DNA of 64,000 nucleotides from positions 1 to 64,000 of the forward strand of contig JALJCS010000051.1 of assembly GCA_023055355.1 (NCBI GenBank). The letters are read 5' to 3'. The notes below the pieces were generated by a model that did no database searches, had not been told where the DNA came from, and was given only the letters and a program-made list of their open reading frames with translations. The DNA comes from Agelaius tricolor (taxonomy: Eukaryota > Chordata > Aves > Passeriformes > Icteridae). Positions within the stretch are counted from its first letter, which is position 1; each line of letters starts with the position of its first letter. Of this stretch, positions 31,401-38,500 are shown piece after piece. A program made the translations under genes and the position numbers.

Positions 31401-34020
31401 GGAAAATGGGGGGAAAATAGGCAAAAAAATGGGGATTTTGGGTAAAAAAATGGGGCGAAAATGTGGGGAAAATTAGGGTGAAAAAATGGGGGAAAATTTA
31501 AAAAAAAAAGGGGGGGAAAATGGGGAAAAAATGGGGGAAGAAATGGGGATTTTTGGGATTTGGGGCAGAAAAATTGGGGATTTTGGGGAAAAAATGATTT
31601 GGGGCAAAAAGAAAAGGGATTTGAAAACAATGAGAATTTTGGGGGAAAAGTTGGGGATTTTGGGCAAAAAAAGTTGGGGATTTTGGGGAAAAAATTGGGA
31701 TTTGAGGGCAAAAAAAATTTAGGCATTTTTGGCAAAAAAATTAAGGGATTTTAGGGAAAAATGGGGATTTTGGGGAAAATAATAGGGAATTTTTGGGCAA
31801 AAAATTGGATTTTTTAAAAAAAATTGTTGGGGTTTTTGGGGAAAAATTTGGGATTTTAGGGCAAAAGAAATTTGGGCATTTTTGGCAAAAAAAATTTAGG
31901 GATTTTTGAGAAAAAAATTGAGGCTTTTTGGGAAAAAATTGGGGATTTTGTAAAAAAAATGGGATTTGGGGGGGATTTTTTTGGAATTTGGGGATTTTTA
32001 GGAATATTTGGGAACTTTAATAGATTTTTCAAATTTTTTAAAAATTTTTGGGATATTTTTTAAAGTTTTAGGGAAATTTTGGGGTAATTTCTGGGACTTC
32101 AGGAGAAATTTGAGGGAATTTTGGGGGAAATTTTAGGAAAAATTTCAGAATTTTTGGGAAATTTTTCATGAATTTCTTGGGGGAATTTTTGGGGGCATTT
32201 GGGCCAATTTTGGGGAATTTTTGAGGATTTTGGATGGAATTTTGGGGAATTTTTTGGGGTTTTTTAGGAATTTTGGGAAAGTTTGGGGTTTTTTGGGGGA
32301 ATTTCAGATTTTGGGCGTTTGAGGGTTTTGGGAAAATTTGGGGATTTTTTTGGAAAATTTTGGGGAATTTTTGTGGAATTTCGGGGAAATTTTTCAAGAA
32401 ATTTTGGGAGTTTTAAAACATTTGAAGGAATTTGGTGAAAATTTTGGGGATTTTAGGGGGAATTTGGGGAAAATTTGGGGGATTTTTGGAGAATTTTTGG
32501 GTTTTGGTCAAAAACTTGGGGAGAAATTGGGATTTTGGGTTATTTGGGAGAAAATTCTGAGATTTTGGGGTTTTTAGGGGGATTTTGAGGAAATATTTTG
32601 AATTTTTGGGGAATTTTTTGGGGAATTTGGGGGAAATTTGGGGGAAATTGGGATTTGGGAAAATTTGGGGTTTTTTGGGGATTTTTGGGGAGCATTTGGA
32701 AAAATTTGAGGGAAATTTTTGGGAATTTTGAGAAAATTTGGGGGAATTTTTGGGAATTTGGGATTTTGGGGGAAATTTGGAGATTTGGGGGCGCTTGGGG
32801 AATTTTTGGCCAAAATTTTGAAATTTTGGTTTTTATGTTAAATTTTGGGGTTTTTAGGGGAGATTTGGGGGAATTCTTTTTAAATTTTTGGGAATTTTGA
32901 TGAATTTTGGGCCAAAAATGGGAATTTTGGGGGAATTTGAGGGAAGTTTTGCGAAATTTGGGATTTTGGAGAATTTATGGGTAAAAACTCCTGGATTTGG
33001 GTTTTTTTTGTAGAATTTTTGGGGTTTTAGGGCTGAGTTTGGGGATTTTGGGGGGAATTTTGGGGGTTTTTTGGGACATTTTGGGTCATTTTGGGTGGAT
33101 TTTAGGAATTTTTGGGACATTTTGGAGAATTTGAAACAATTTTGGGACATTTTAGGTCTTTTTTTATATTTGGGATATTTTGAGTCATTTTTAAGACAAA
33201 TTTGGGACATTTTGGGTGGATTTGGGGCTATTTTGCATCATTTTGGGACATTTGGAGTAATTTAGAGAAGTTTTGGGGAAATTTTGGAAAAATTTGGGAT
33301 ATTTTGGGTGGATTTGGGGGAATTTTGCAACATTTCAGGACATTTTGGTCATTTTTGTTGGTTTGGGGTCATTTTTGGGTCATTTTTGGTGGATTTTGGG
33401 TCATTTGGGGACGTGGGTGGATTTGGGCTTTTTTTGGGTCATTTTTGGTGGATTTGGGGCTATTTTGGGTCATTTTTAGGACATTTTGGGTAATTTTAGG
33501 TGGATTTGGAACAATTTTGGGAAATTTTGGGGCATTTTCACTGGGTTTTTAACAGGTTTGGGACATTTGGGCCATTTTTAGTCCATTTGGGTCATTTTTG
33601 GGTGGATTTGAAACCATTTTGGTTCATTTTCCATCATTTCAAATGTGTATAATAAATTTTACCCTCCCCAAACCCATTTTTTCATGCCCCAAACCCATTT
33701 TTGGGGTCCTTAACCCATTTTTGGGGACCCCAAGGCTGATTTTGGGGTTCCCAAATTCGCAGAGTGGCGCGAGGCCCAGGCCACGCACGAGGCCGAGCAG
33801 CGCCAGTGGCGCCTCCGGAACCACCTCACCCTGGCAGCCAAAGGTGACCAAAAACCCCTCAAAAAACCCCCAAAACCCCCCAAAAAAATCCTCCCAAAAT
33901 TCAATTTCTTTCTTTTTTCCAGGTCCTCTCCGCCAAACTTTCGCCCAAAACCCCCTGAACCCCCCCAAAACGGCGCCCTCAGAACCCCCAAAAAGGCCCT
34001 GGAAGGACACGCTGGGCTGA
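7405..34020 (+). CDS. OXA1L: OXA1L, mitochondrial inner membrane insertase (gene span, ten exons found)
   Basis: OXA1L inserts mitochondrially and nuclear encoded proteins into the inner membrane and docks the mitoribosome through its matrix tail. Exons joined here: 7405-7461, 7584-7652, 11443-11623, 16652-16731 (or 16735), 22310-22395, 25641-25805, 29718-29822, 30704-30881, 33763-33843 and 33923-34020. The start is the first of two ATGs beginning an Arg-rich presequence. Family landmarks in order are [49 protein letters not shown], the [17 protein letters not shown] block, [19 protein letters not shown] and a C-terminal PWKDTLG. With the 16735 donor all phases agree and give 367 codons, against about 435 in human. 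About 22 residues of the matrix hairpin between exons 4 and 5 are absent. COX18, the other family member, is excluded by the N- and C-terminal landmarks. Confidence 0.95.
7584..7652 (+). CDS. OXA1L: OXA1L exon 2
   Basis: A TTTTATCCTGCAG acceptor is followed by 69 nt encoding [19 protein letters not shown] and four more residues, then CAG and a GTGAGG donor. Both ends are phase 0. This continues the presequence region. Confidence 0.8.
7653..11442. repeat. OXA1L intron 2 minisatellites
   Basis: The first part (about 7660-8680) is GAGGGAAATTTGGGGG-type sequence of short irregular units. The second part (about 8690-11330) is a roughly 15-35-bp family built on TTTTTGGGTGAATTTTGGGG and GATTTTTGGGGCG. 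The plus strand, which is the non-template strand of OXA1L, is G/T-rich almost throughout. A 505-codon minus-strand frame and others here are translations of the repeat (Pro/Lys/Asn/Ser only). A short pyrimidine-rich run at 11380-11442 precedes exon 3. Confidence 0.9.
11443..11623 (+). CDS. OXA1L: OXA1L exon 3 (first transmembrane segment)
   Basis: The start chosen is the AG at 11441-11442 after a long C/T tract. It keeps phase 0 from exon 2 and gives a Pro-rich linker ([10 protein letters not shown]), then [19 protein letters not shown] and [10 protein letters not shown] second AG at 11460-11461 has a good tract but breaks phase, and one at 11520 keeps phase but has a poor tract. The exon ends GCTGCAG before GTGAGG in phase 1. 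Confidence 0.9.
11624..13440. repeat. OXA1L intron 3, part 1: purine minisatellite (GGGGAAAATGGGG type)
   Basis: Almost uninterrupted purine sequence on the plus strand, of GGGGGAAATAATGGGG and GGGGAAAATGGG units about 10-20 bp long with T interruptions. Runs of four to six G at this spacing are expected to form G-quadruplexes. The 486-codon minus-strand frame (Phe/Pro/Ser/Ile/His) is a repeat translation. Confidence 0.9.
13441..13800. repeat. OXA1L intron 3, part 2: TTTTGGGGTCA-type repeat
   Basis: About 25-bp units of GGGTTTTGGGGTCAAATTTT type mark the change from the purine block to the pyrimidine block that follows. Confidence 0.75.
13801..16645. repeat. OXA1L intron 3, part 3: ~30-bp minisatellite with strand composition reversed
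   Basis: A long array of a roughly 29-33-bp unit, CCCTGAATTTTGTATTTTCC plus CCTCACAAA, with occasional longer units containing CTCCCCAAA. Here the plus strand is C/T-rich, unlike the surrounding OXA1L introns. The array ends at the exon 4 acceptor. Open frames here are repeat translations. Confidence 0.9.
16652..16731 (+). CDS. OXA1L: OXA1L exon 4
   Basis: A TTTTTACCTTTTCCAG acceptor precedes [20 protein letters not shown], matching the end of TM1 and the conserved GQREAA motif. It continues ERTPTR. The best donor (GTGGGT at 16732) ends in phase 0, but exon 5 needs phase 1. A second GT at 16736 (GTGGGG) ends in phase 1 and adds one Val codon plus one base. One of two things holds: the second donor is used, or an exon of length 3n+1 is missing. 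Confidence 0.85.
16736..20745. repeat. OXA1L intron 4, part 1: purine minisatellite (GGGGAAAATTGGGTGAAAAA)
   Basis: Four kilobases of plus-strand purine repeat built from GGGGAAAAATGGGG and TTGGGTGAAAAATGGGG units. Recurrent longer modules include GATTTTAGGGGGACATATTG near 18343 and 18765. I searched it by eye for the missing OXA1L hairpin exon and found no GC-balanced segment. Confidence 0.9.
20750..22290. repeat. OXA1L intron 4, part 2: GGGCGTGGC repeats and a ~290-bp higher-order unit
   Basis: From 20750 to about 21430 roughly five units of 130-170 bp contain GGGGCGTGGCTTAAGG and TTGTGGGCGTGGC. From about 21430 to 22215 three copies of a longer unit (near 21440, 21740 and 22015) each carry ATATGGGCAT, AAGTGGGCGTGGCTT and CTTAAAGGGACCTC. 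The GGGCGTGGC core is also a KLF/Sp1-type GC box, but the array is more likely a sequence-preference effect than regulation. Confidence 0.8.
22310..22395 (+). CDS. OXA1L: OXA1L exon 5
   Basis: A CCCTTTTTAACCCCTCAG acceptor is followed by codons for VAVA and [19 protein letters not shown], ending VPLVQ before GTTTGG. It aligns with the end of the matrix hairpin and the start of TM2. It enters with two bases (needs a phase 1 donor upstream) and leaves in phase 0. Confidence 0.92.
22396..23740. repeat. OXA1L intron 5, part 1: AAAAATCCCAAATTCAGCCC repeat and A-rich sequence
   Basis: From 22396 to about 23030 there is a 17-35-bp C/A repeat. From 23040 to 23740 degenerate A-rich sequence (AAAAATCCCAAAAATT) has no clear period. 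I saw no exon. Confidence 0.75.
23741..25640 (+). repeat. OXA1L: OXA1L intron 5, part 2: five ~380-bp tandem units, each carrying a partial copy of exon 6
   Basis: Each unit contains GGGGGTCCCAG, then a copy of the exon 6 start, then A-rich intron-like sequence and a TTAATTAATTAATGATTTTT motif. Exon-like starts fall at 23755, 24136, 24532, 24893 and 25274, and the real exon starts at 25641. Spacings are 381, 396, 361, 381 and 367 bp. The copies keep codons for [12 protein letters not shown], then jump straight to LGWFH, lacking the 13-residue block between. The copy at 24893 even ends CCACAG before GTGAGG. They look like tandem duplications of intron plus exon 5' edge. Confidence 0.85.
25641..25805 (+). 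CDS. OXA1L: OXA1L exon 6 (TM2 to TM3)
   Basis: The exon begins after GGGGGTCCCAG, not at the later CCTGCAG. Only the earlier site keeps phase 0 with exon 5 and yields [19 protein letters not shown], matching the conserved family block before the [17 protein letters not shown] region. It ends in codons for [11 protein letters not shown] before GTTTGG, phase 0. Confidence 0.95.
25806..28110 (+). repeat. OXA1L: OXA1L intron 6, part 1: ~187-bp higher-order array with three copies of the exon 6 end
   Basis: Nine copies of a unit marked by TTTTAGGCAGTTGTGAG (near 26003, 26188, 26565, 26752, 26939, 27126, 27485, 27819 and 27983), mostly about 187 bp apart. Three units are longer and contain a near-identical copy of the last 40-odd bases of exon 6 plus the donor, ending at 26349, 27288 and 27648, each followed by GTTTGGGGCAAAAAATGGGG. 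The copies have no acceptor beside them. Frames through this region are repeat translations. Confidence 0.85.
28111..29640. repeat. OXA1L intron 6, part 2: degenerate GGGGATTTTGGGGAAAAA repeat
   Basis: Short irregular purine/T units with no fixed period, including a run of TTGGGTTGGAATTTTGGGGG units near 29265-29350. No exon was seen. Less repetitive sequence from about 29640 leads to the exon 7 acceptor. Confidence 0.75.
29718..29822 (+). CDS. OXA1L: OXA1L exon 7
   Basis: A TATTTCTGTTTGCAG acceptor is followed by 35 codons: [14 protein letters not shown], then [17 protein letters not shown], before GTGAGT. LGAETGV and HFPT are conserved family motifs, and the hydrophobic run is TM4. Phase is 0 at both ends. 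Confidence 0.95.
29829..30530. repeat. OXA1L intron 7: GGGGCGGGGCTT units followed by an AT-rich block
   Basis: From 29829 to about 30030 there are some 45-bp units of GGGGCGGGGCTTATTGAAAT and GGCGTGGTCAC type. From about 30040 to 30530 the sequence switches abruptly to A+T (TATTTTATATATTTATATTT), including two copies about 135 bp apart of a block with TTTATGCTGTATTTTATATA (near 30158 and 30288). This is the only strongly AT-rich stretch in the window. Confidence 0.8.
30704..30881 (+). CDS. OXA1L: OXA1L exon 8 (last transmembrane segment)
   Basis: A TTCCTCCTTCCAG acceptor precedes [16 protein letters not shown] and [13 protein letters not shown], matching the conserved YWLSSN and LRIPAVR motifs. 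A Pro/Thr-rich insert, (ATPP)-like and GC-rich, follows and is longer than I expect for the family. The exon ends in codons for GGILKQLKK plus one base before GTGAAA, phase 1. Confidence 0.95.
30882..33650. repeat. OXA1L intron 8 minisatellites
   Basis: About 30882-31900 is GGGGATTTTGGGGGAAAAA with a ~200-bp duplication (GACAAAAAAAAAGGGGGGAT near 31087, and again near 31303). About 32000-33000 is GGGGGAATTTTTGGGGA. About 33060-33620 is TTTTGGGACATTTTGGGTCA. All are G/T- or purine-rich on the plus strand. No exon was seen. Confidence 0.8.
33763..33843 (+). CDS. OXA1L: OXA1L exon 9 (matrix tail)
   Basis: A CCAAATTCGCAG acceptor is followed by codons for [20 protein letters not shown] and then HLTLAAK, before GTGACC. 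Phase is 1 in and 1 out. The charged, helical composition matches the ribosome-binding C-terminal tail of the family. Confidence 0.93.
33923..34020 (+). CDS. OXA1L: OXA1L exon 10 and stop
   Basis: A TTTCTTTCTTTTTTCCAG acceptor precedes [20 protein letters not shown] and a last stretch ending PWKDTLG and TGA. GPLRQTF and the final DTLG are hallmark vertebrate OXA1L residues. Confidence 0.95.
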
Positions 34021-34045
34021 GGCGGGAAGGGGGCGAGCCCCAAAA

Positions 34046-34051
34046 AATAAA
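34046..34051 (+). terminator. OXA1L: OXA1L polyadenylation signal (AATAAA)
   Basis: AATAAA lies 26 nt after the OXA1L stop codon, giving a very short 3' UTR. A GAGAAGAGACC stretch follows. Confidence 0.8.
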
Positions 34052-34129
34052 AAACGCGCGAGAAGAGACCCCAGACTCATTTATTTTGGGGGAATATTTG
34101 GGTGGGTTTGGGGTTTTTTGGCCGCTTGG

Positions 34130-34400
34130 GGATGCCGTAGCAAGATGGCGGCACGGGGGTGACTCCGTACAAAATGGCGGCGCACTGTGAGGAGCGGCGG
34201 ATTCCACAAAATGGCGGCACGCAGGGGATTTGCCGTACAAGATGGCGGACGCGCATGCGCAATAAGAAAGTAATTTGCCGTACAAAATGGTGGCGCGCAC
34301 GAAATCTGCCGTACAAAATGGCGGTTGCGCATGCGCAAAGAGGAATGGGCGTGGTTTCTCCTACAAAACGGCGGCTGCGCATGCGCAAAGAGGACGGAAT
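34130..34400. promoter_or_regulatory. Array of YY1-like and NRF1-like motifs after OXA1L
   Basis: ATGGCGG occurs at 34145, 34174, 34211, 34242 and 34318, with variants at 34287 and about 34368, usually as TACAAAATGGCGG or CAAGATGGCGG. NRF1-type GCGCATGCGC occurs at 34251-34260, 34327-34336 and 34377-34386. The block is CpG-rich and partly tandem (about 50-bp units), just past the OXA1L polyA signal. It resembles promoter DNA but has no adjoining first exon that I can recognise. Confidence 0.65.
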
Positions 34401-34429
34401 CCGGTTTTGCCGCACATAGCGAGAAAATA

Positions 34430-35370
34430 TCGATTAAAAATTATTAAAAGCATTATAAGCTACATGAAAAATGCGTAAATTATAGGATTTTTAAGAAAAT
34501 TGTCCAAAATTGAGGTCGTGAGGAGAAAATAATTTCGTACAAGGGGGTGGTGACTGGGAGAGAGCGCGTCTGGGGGTTGCGTGAGGGGAGGTAAAAAAAA
34601 AGCCTTAAAGAGAATTGAATTTTTAAAAAATTAGTTCTAAAAAGGCTTAAATTATAAAAGAAGTCCTAAAAAGCCTCAAAAGGACTTTAAAAAGTTCTAA
34701 ACTCCGCAAAAAAGTCCCTAAAAAGGATAAAATTCCACAAAATGCCCGCAAAGTTATGAAACAACACAAAAATACCTAAAAAAGCCTCAAAGTCCACATA
34801 GAAAACCGTAAAAAGACTAAGAAAATATTTAAAGCCCTAAATTCCGTAAAATACTCCTTAAAAAGTCTGAAATTTTTTTAAAAATAAAAAGAATGCAACT
34901 CCACAAAAAAGCCCTGGAAAAGCCTCAAAATAATTAAAAAAAAAAGTAAAATAATTCCAGACTTAAAATACAAGCCTTAAAAACGTCTAAAAAGACCAAA
35001 AGGGAATCAAATGACACTAAAAGCAAATTAAAAATACTAAAAGCTAAATAAAAACAACTAAAAAATTCCCAAATGTTAAAAAAGGCTCTAAAAAAGCTTC
35101 AAAGTGTACCAAAAGAAAACCTTAAAAAAGCTTCGAAATAAAAACCCCTAAAAAAGCTTCGAAATGATTTTTAAAACCCTAGAAAGCTTCCCAAATCGGA
35201 AAAAACAGCCCAAAAATTCTGAAAAAAGCCTCAAAAAGTACTAAAAATGTCTCAGAATAAAAACAAACTCTAATAAACGTCAGAAAATTTAAAAACAATT
35301 AGAATACTTAAAGTAAAAAGAAAAGTAAATCTAAAAAAGCCAAAAAATTCCGCAAAAATATTGAAACCCC
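34430..35370. other. A-rich low-complexity spacer
   Basis: Degenerate CTAAAAAAGCCTCAAA-type sequence without a firm period and with no gene. It separates the two CpG-rich motif blocks. Confidence 0.7.
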
Positions 35371-35379
35371 CTCAGCCTC

Positions 35380-35554
35380 AAAATGGCGGCGCTTCCGCTT
35401 CCTTCCGTCCAAGATGGCGGCGCTGAGAATCCTTTAGAGTCCCCAAAACAAAATGGCGGCTCCTTCAAGGACTTTCCGTACAACATGGCGGCATCTCAGG
35501 GTTTAAGCCTCGCAAGTAGAGTGCGTGCTGACGTCACTTCCTACCGCGTCTAAG
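35380..35554 (+). promoter_or_regulatory. MRPL52: MRPL52 promoter with repeated YY1-like motifs and a CRE
   Basis: ATGGCGG cores lie at 35383, 35414, 35453 and 35485, and the start codon itself lies in a fifth (TAAGATGGCGG, ATG at 35555). A consensus CRE, TGACGTCA, lies at 35529-35536, followed by ACTTCC (ETS-like). YY1 motifs overlapping the initiator ATG are typical of genes for mitochondrial ribosomal proteins. Confidence 0.75.
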
Positions 35555-35582
35555 ATGGCGGCGCGCAGGGCGCTCCGGCTCG
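35555..35582 (+). CDS. MRPL52: MRPL52 exon 1
   Basis: Encodes MAARRALRL plus one base before a GTTCGT donor. The donor is weak, but phase 1 fits exon 2 exactly. The start is supported by the YY1-type context and the CRE just upstream. Confidence 0.75.
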
Positions 35583-38500
35583 GTTCGTTCTGGGGAAGCC
35601 CTGGGAGGGCTCATGAGGGGTGGGGGAGGGGAAGAAGGGGTTAATTAAATGTTAATTGGCTGTGGGCGTGGCCTAAAAGGGTGTGGCATCGTGTAATTGC
35701 AATTTTAATTAGGTAGGCGTGGTTTAAAGCGGGTGGGCGTGGTTTCATGAGGGGGTGGGCGTGGCTTGCATTGATTGACGTTGTCACCCCCAGCGGAGCT
35801 GCAGGCGCGATCGCTCCGCCCATTGCCCCGCCCACCGCCGCGCATCGGCCAATGGAGAGAGGCGTAAGTCAAGGGGCGGGGCTTAAGCGAGGGGCGGGGC
35901 TTAACTCGAGGATTTGGCGGGATTTGAATTTTCCTGGAATTTTTAAAAAATATTTTCAGTGATTTTGCCCCAATTTTGGGCAAATTTTGGAATTTTGGGG
36001 GGTTTTGGGTGGAATTTTGGGAAATTTGGGTTTTTTCCCCAAAATTTTAAGAAATTTCTTCAAATTTTGGGTTTTTTCCTCAAATTTTGATTTTTTTTCC
36101 CCCAAATTCCTGAGGGTTTTTTTCCCAAATTTTTGGGTTTTCTTCCCCAATTTTGTTGTGGGATAAAATTTAAAATTTTCCTCAAATTTTCAGAATTTTT
36201 GCAAAATATTTTGAATTTTCCTCAAATTTTTTGGATTTTTTTGACAGATTTGTGGGAATTTCCTGTGGAATTTTGGTTTAAAATTCCCCAATTTTTTGTG
36301 GATTTAGGCAAAAACTTAAATTTTGAATTTTGGGGGATTTTTCATCATTTTTTTCCCTAAATTTTGGGGTTTTTTCATGAAAATTTTGCTCAGTTTTCCC
36401 CAAATTCTTTTTTATTTTCCCAAATTTTGGATTCTTGCCTCAAATTTGGGAATTTTTTCCATGAATTTTGAGACTTTTTTTCTGAATTTTTAGGATTTTT
36501 TTTCCTCCAAATTTTGGAATTTTTTTAAAATAAATTTTGAAAATTTTCCCCCCAAAAAATTTGGGATTTTTTCCCCAATTTTTTCTCAAAATTTCTTTGG
36601 TTTTTCCCCCAAATTCACAAATTTTTCCCCAATTTTTTTGAGGATTTAAAAGAAAATTGAAATTTTTTTGTCCATTTCGATCCTGATTGGATTTTAGGGA
36701 ATTTCCCCTGGAAATTTTCATTAAAATTCCAAAATTTTCAAATTTTTCACTGAAATTTTGAGGTTTTTCCCTAAATTTCAAATTTTTTAACCCAAAATTT
36801 TAATTTTTTTCCAATTTTTTTTTATTTTTCCCAAATTTTTGGGGTTTTTTTAACCCAATTCTTGATTTCTTTCATTAAAATTTTTTCCTGTTTTATTTTT
36901 CCCTAAAATTTTTATTTTTCCCCCTAAAATTTTGACTTTTTCCCAATTTTTGAGGTTTTTTTCCCCATATTTGAGGGAAATTTCTGTTGGAATTTTTGAA
37001 TTCAAATTCCCAAATTTGCGTTTTCTCCTCCAGAATTTTGGGGAGATTTTCTCAAATTTTGGGATTTTTTTCCATGAATTTTTAAAAATTTTTCCCAAAA
37101 TTTTGGGGTTTTTTCCCTCAATTTTTTTCCTATAATTTTGATTTTTATCCTAATTTTTTTCCCCAAATTTTGAGGAGATTTTCTCAAATTTTGGGAATTT
37201 TTTTCCATGATTTTTTACAATTTTTCCCTCAAATTTTCAGGATTTTTTTCCCTTAAATTTGGAATTTTTTTCTTAAATTTTGAAGGATTTTCCACCAGTT
37301 TTTCTCTCTTTTTTTCATTATTTTGGGATTTTTTTCCTTAAATTTTCAGATGTTTTGAAATTTTGGAAATTTTATTCAATATTTTTCTACTTTTTTGTCA
37401 AAATAGGAATTTTTCCCCCAAATTTTGAATTTTCAGGGATTTCTGATGGAATTTTGAGATCAAATTCCCAAATTTTGGGAGAATTTTCTGAAATTTTGGG
37501 ATTTTTTTTCCCTCAAAATTTTGGGGTTTTTTTTCTGTAATTTTGATTTTTTTTATCCCAATTTTTTTCTTAATTTTTCCCAAATTTTGCAGAAATTTTC
37601 TCAAATTTTGGGGTTTTTTTCCCCCAATTTTTGAGGGAATTTCCCATTGGAATTTTAGGTTAAAATTCCCCAATTTGCTGAATTTTCCCCAATTTTTGGG
37701 TTTTTTACCCAATTCTTGATTTCTTTCCCTGCAATTTTTGCTGGTTTTATTTTTCCAAAATTTTGATTTTTTTTCCAATTTTTTGAGGTTTTTTTTTACA
37801 ATTTTGGAGTTGATTTCCCAAATTTTGAGGGATTTCTGGGGGAATTTTGGGTTCAAATTCCCAATTTTGGGGATTTTCCTCAATTTTTTTTCTTGAATTT
37901 TTTGGGGTTTTTTTACCCAAATTTTGAAGGATTTTCCACCAATTTTCCTCTTTTTTTTCCATTGTTTTTGGAGTTTTTATGAAATTTTAGAGATTTTCTA
38001 AATTTTGAATTTATTTAAATAAATTCTGATTTTTTCCCCCAAATTTTTGGGGTTTTTTTCCCCAAAATATAAAATATTTTTCCCAAAATTTAGATTTTTT
38101 TTCACCAAATTTTTAAGATTTTAACAAAATTTTGGGGATTTTCCTAAATTTTGAAAATTTTTTTCTCCAAAATTTTAATTTTTTTCCCAAATTTTTAAAA
38201 TAATTTTTGCAGTTTTATCCTAATTTTTGGGGGAATTTCTGGTGGAATTTTGGGTTCAAATCCCCAAATTTTGGGGCGATTTTCTCCAATTTTTGGGATT
38301 TTTTTCCTGAATATTTTGGGATTTTTTTTCCCAAATTTTGGGATTTTTCCCCCATAATTTTGTGGGAATTTCTGATGGAATTTTGGGGGATTTTTATCAA
38401 AATTTGGGATTTTTTTTCCCCCATAATTTTATGGAACTTTGGGTTCAAATCCCCAGATTTTGGGGAGATTTTCTCAAATTTTGGAGATTTTTTTCCCCAA

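Noticed and set aside
7405..34020. COX18 as the identity of the insertase gene
   Set aside because: The ELGLGG..PVGL..NLLEF start, LGAETGV, RIPA motif and GPLRQTF...DTLG end are features of OXA1L, not COX18.
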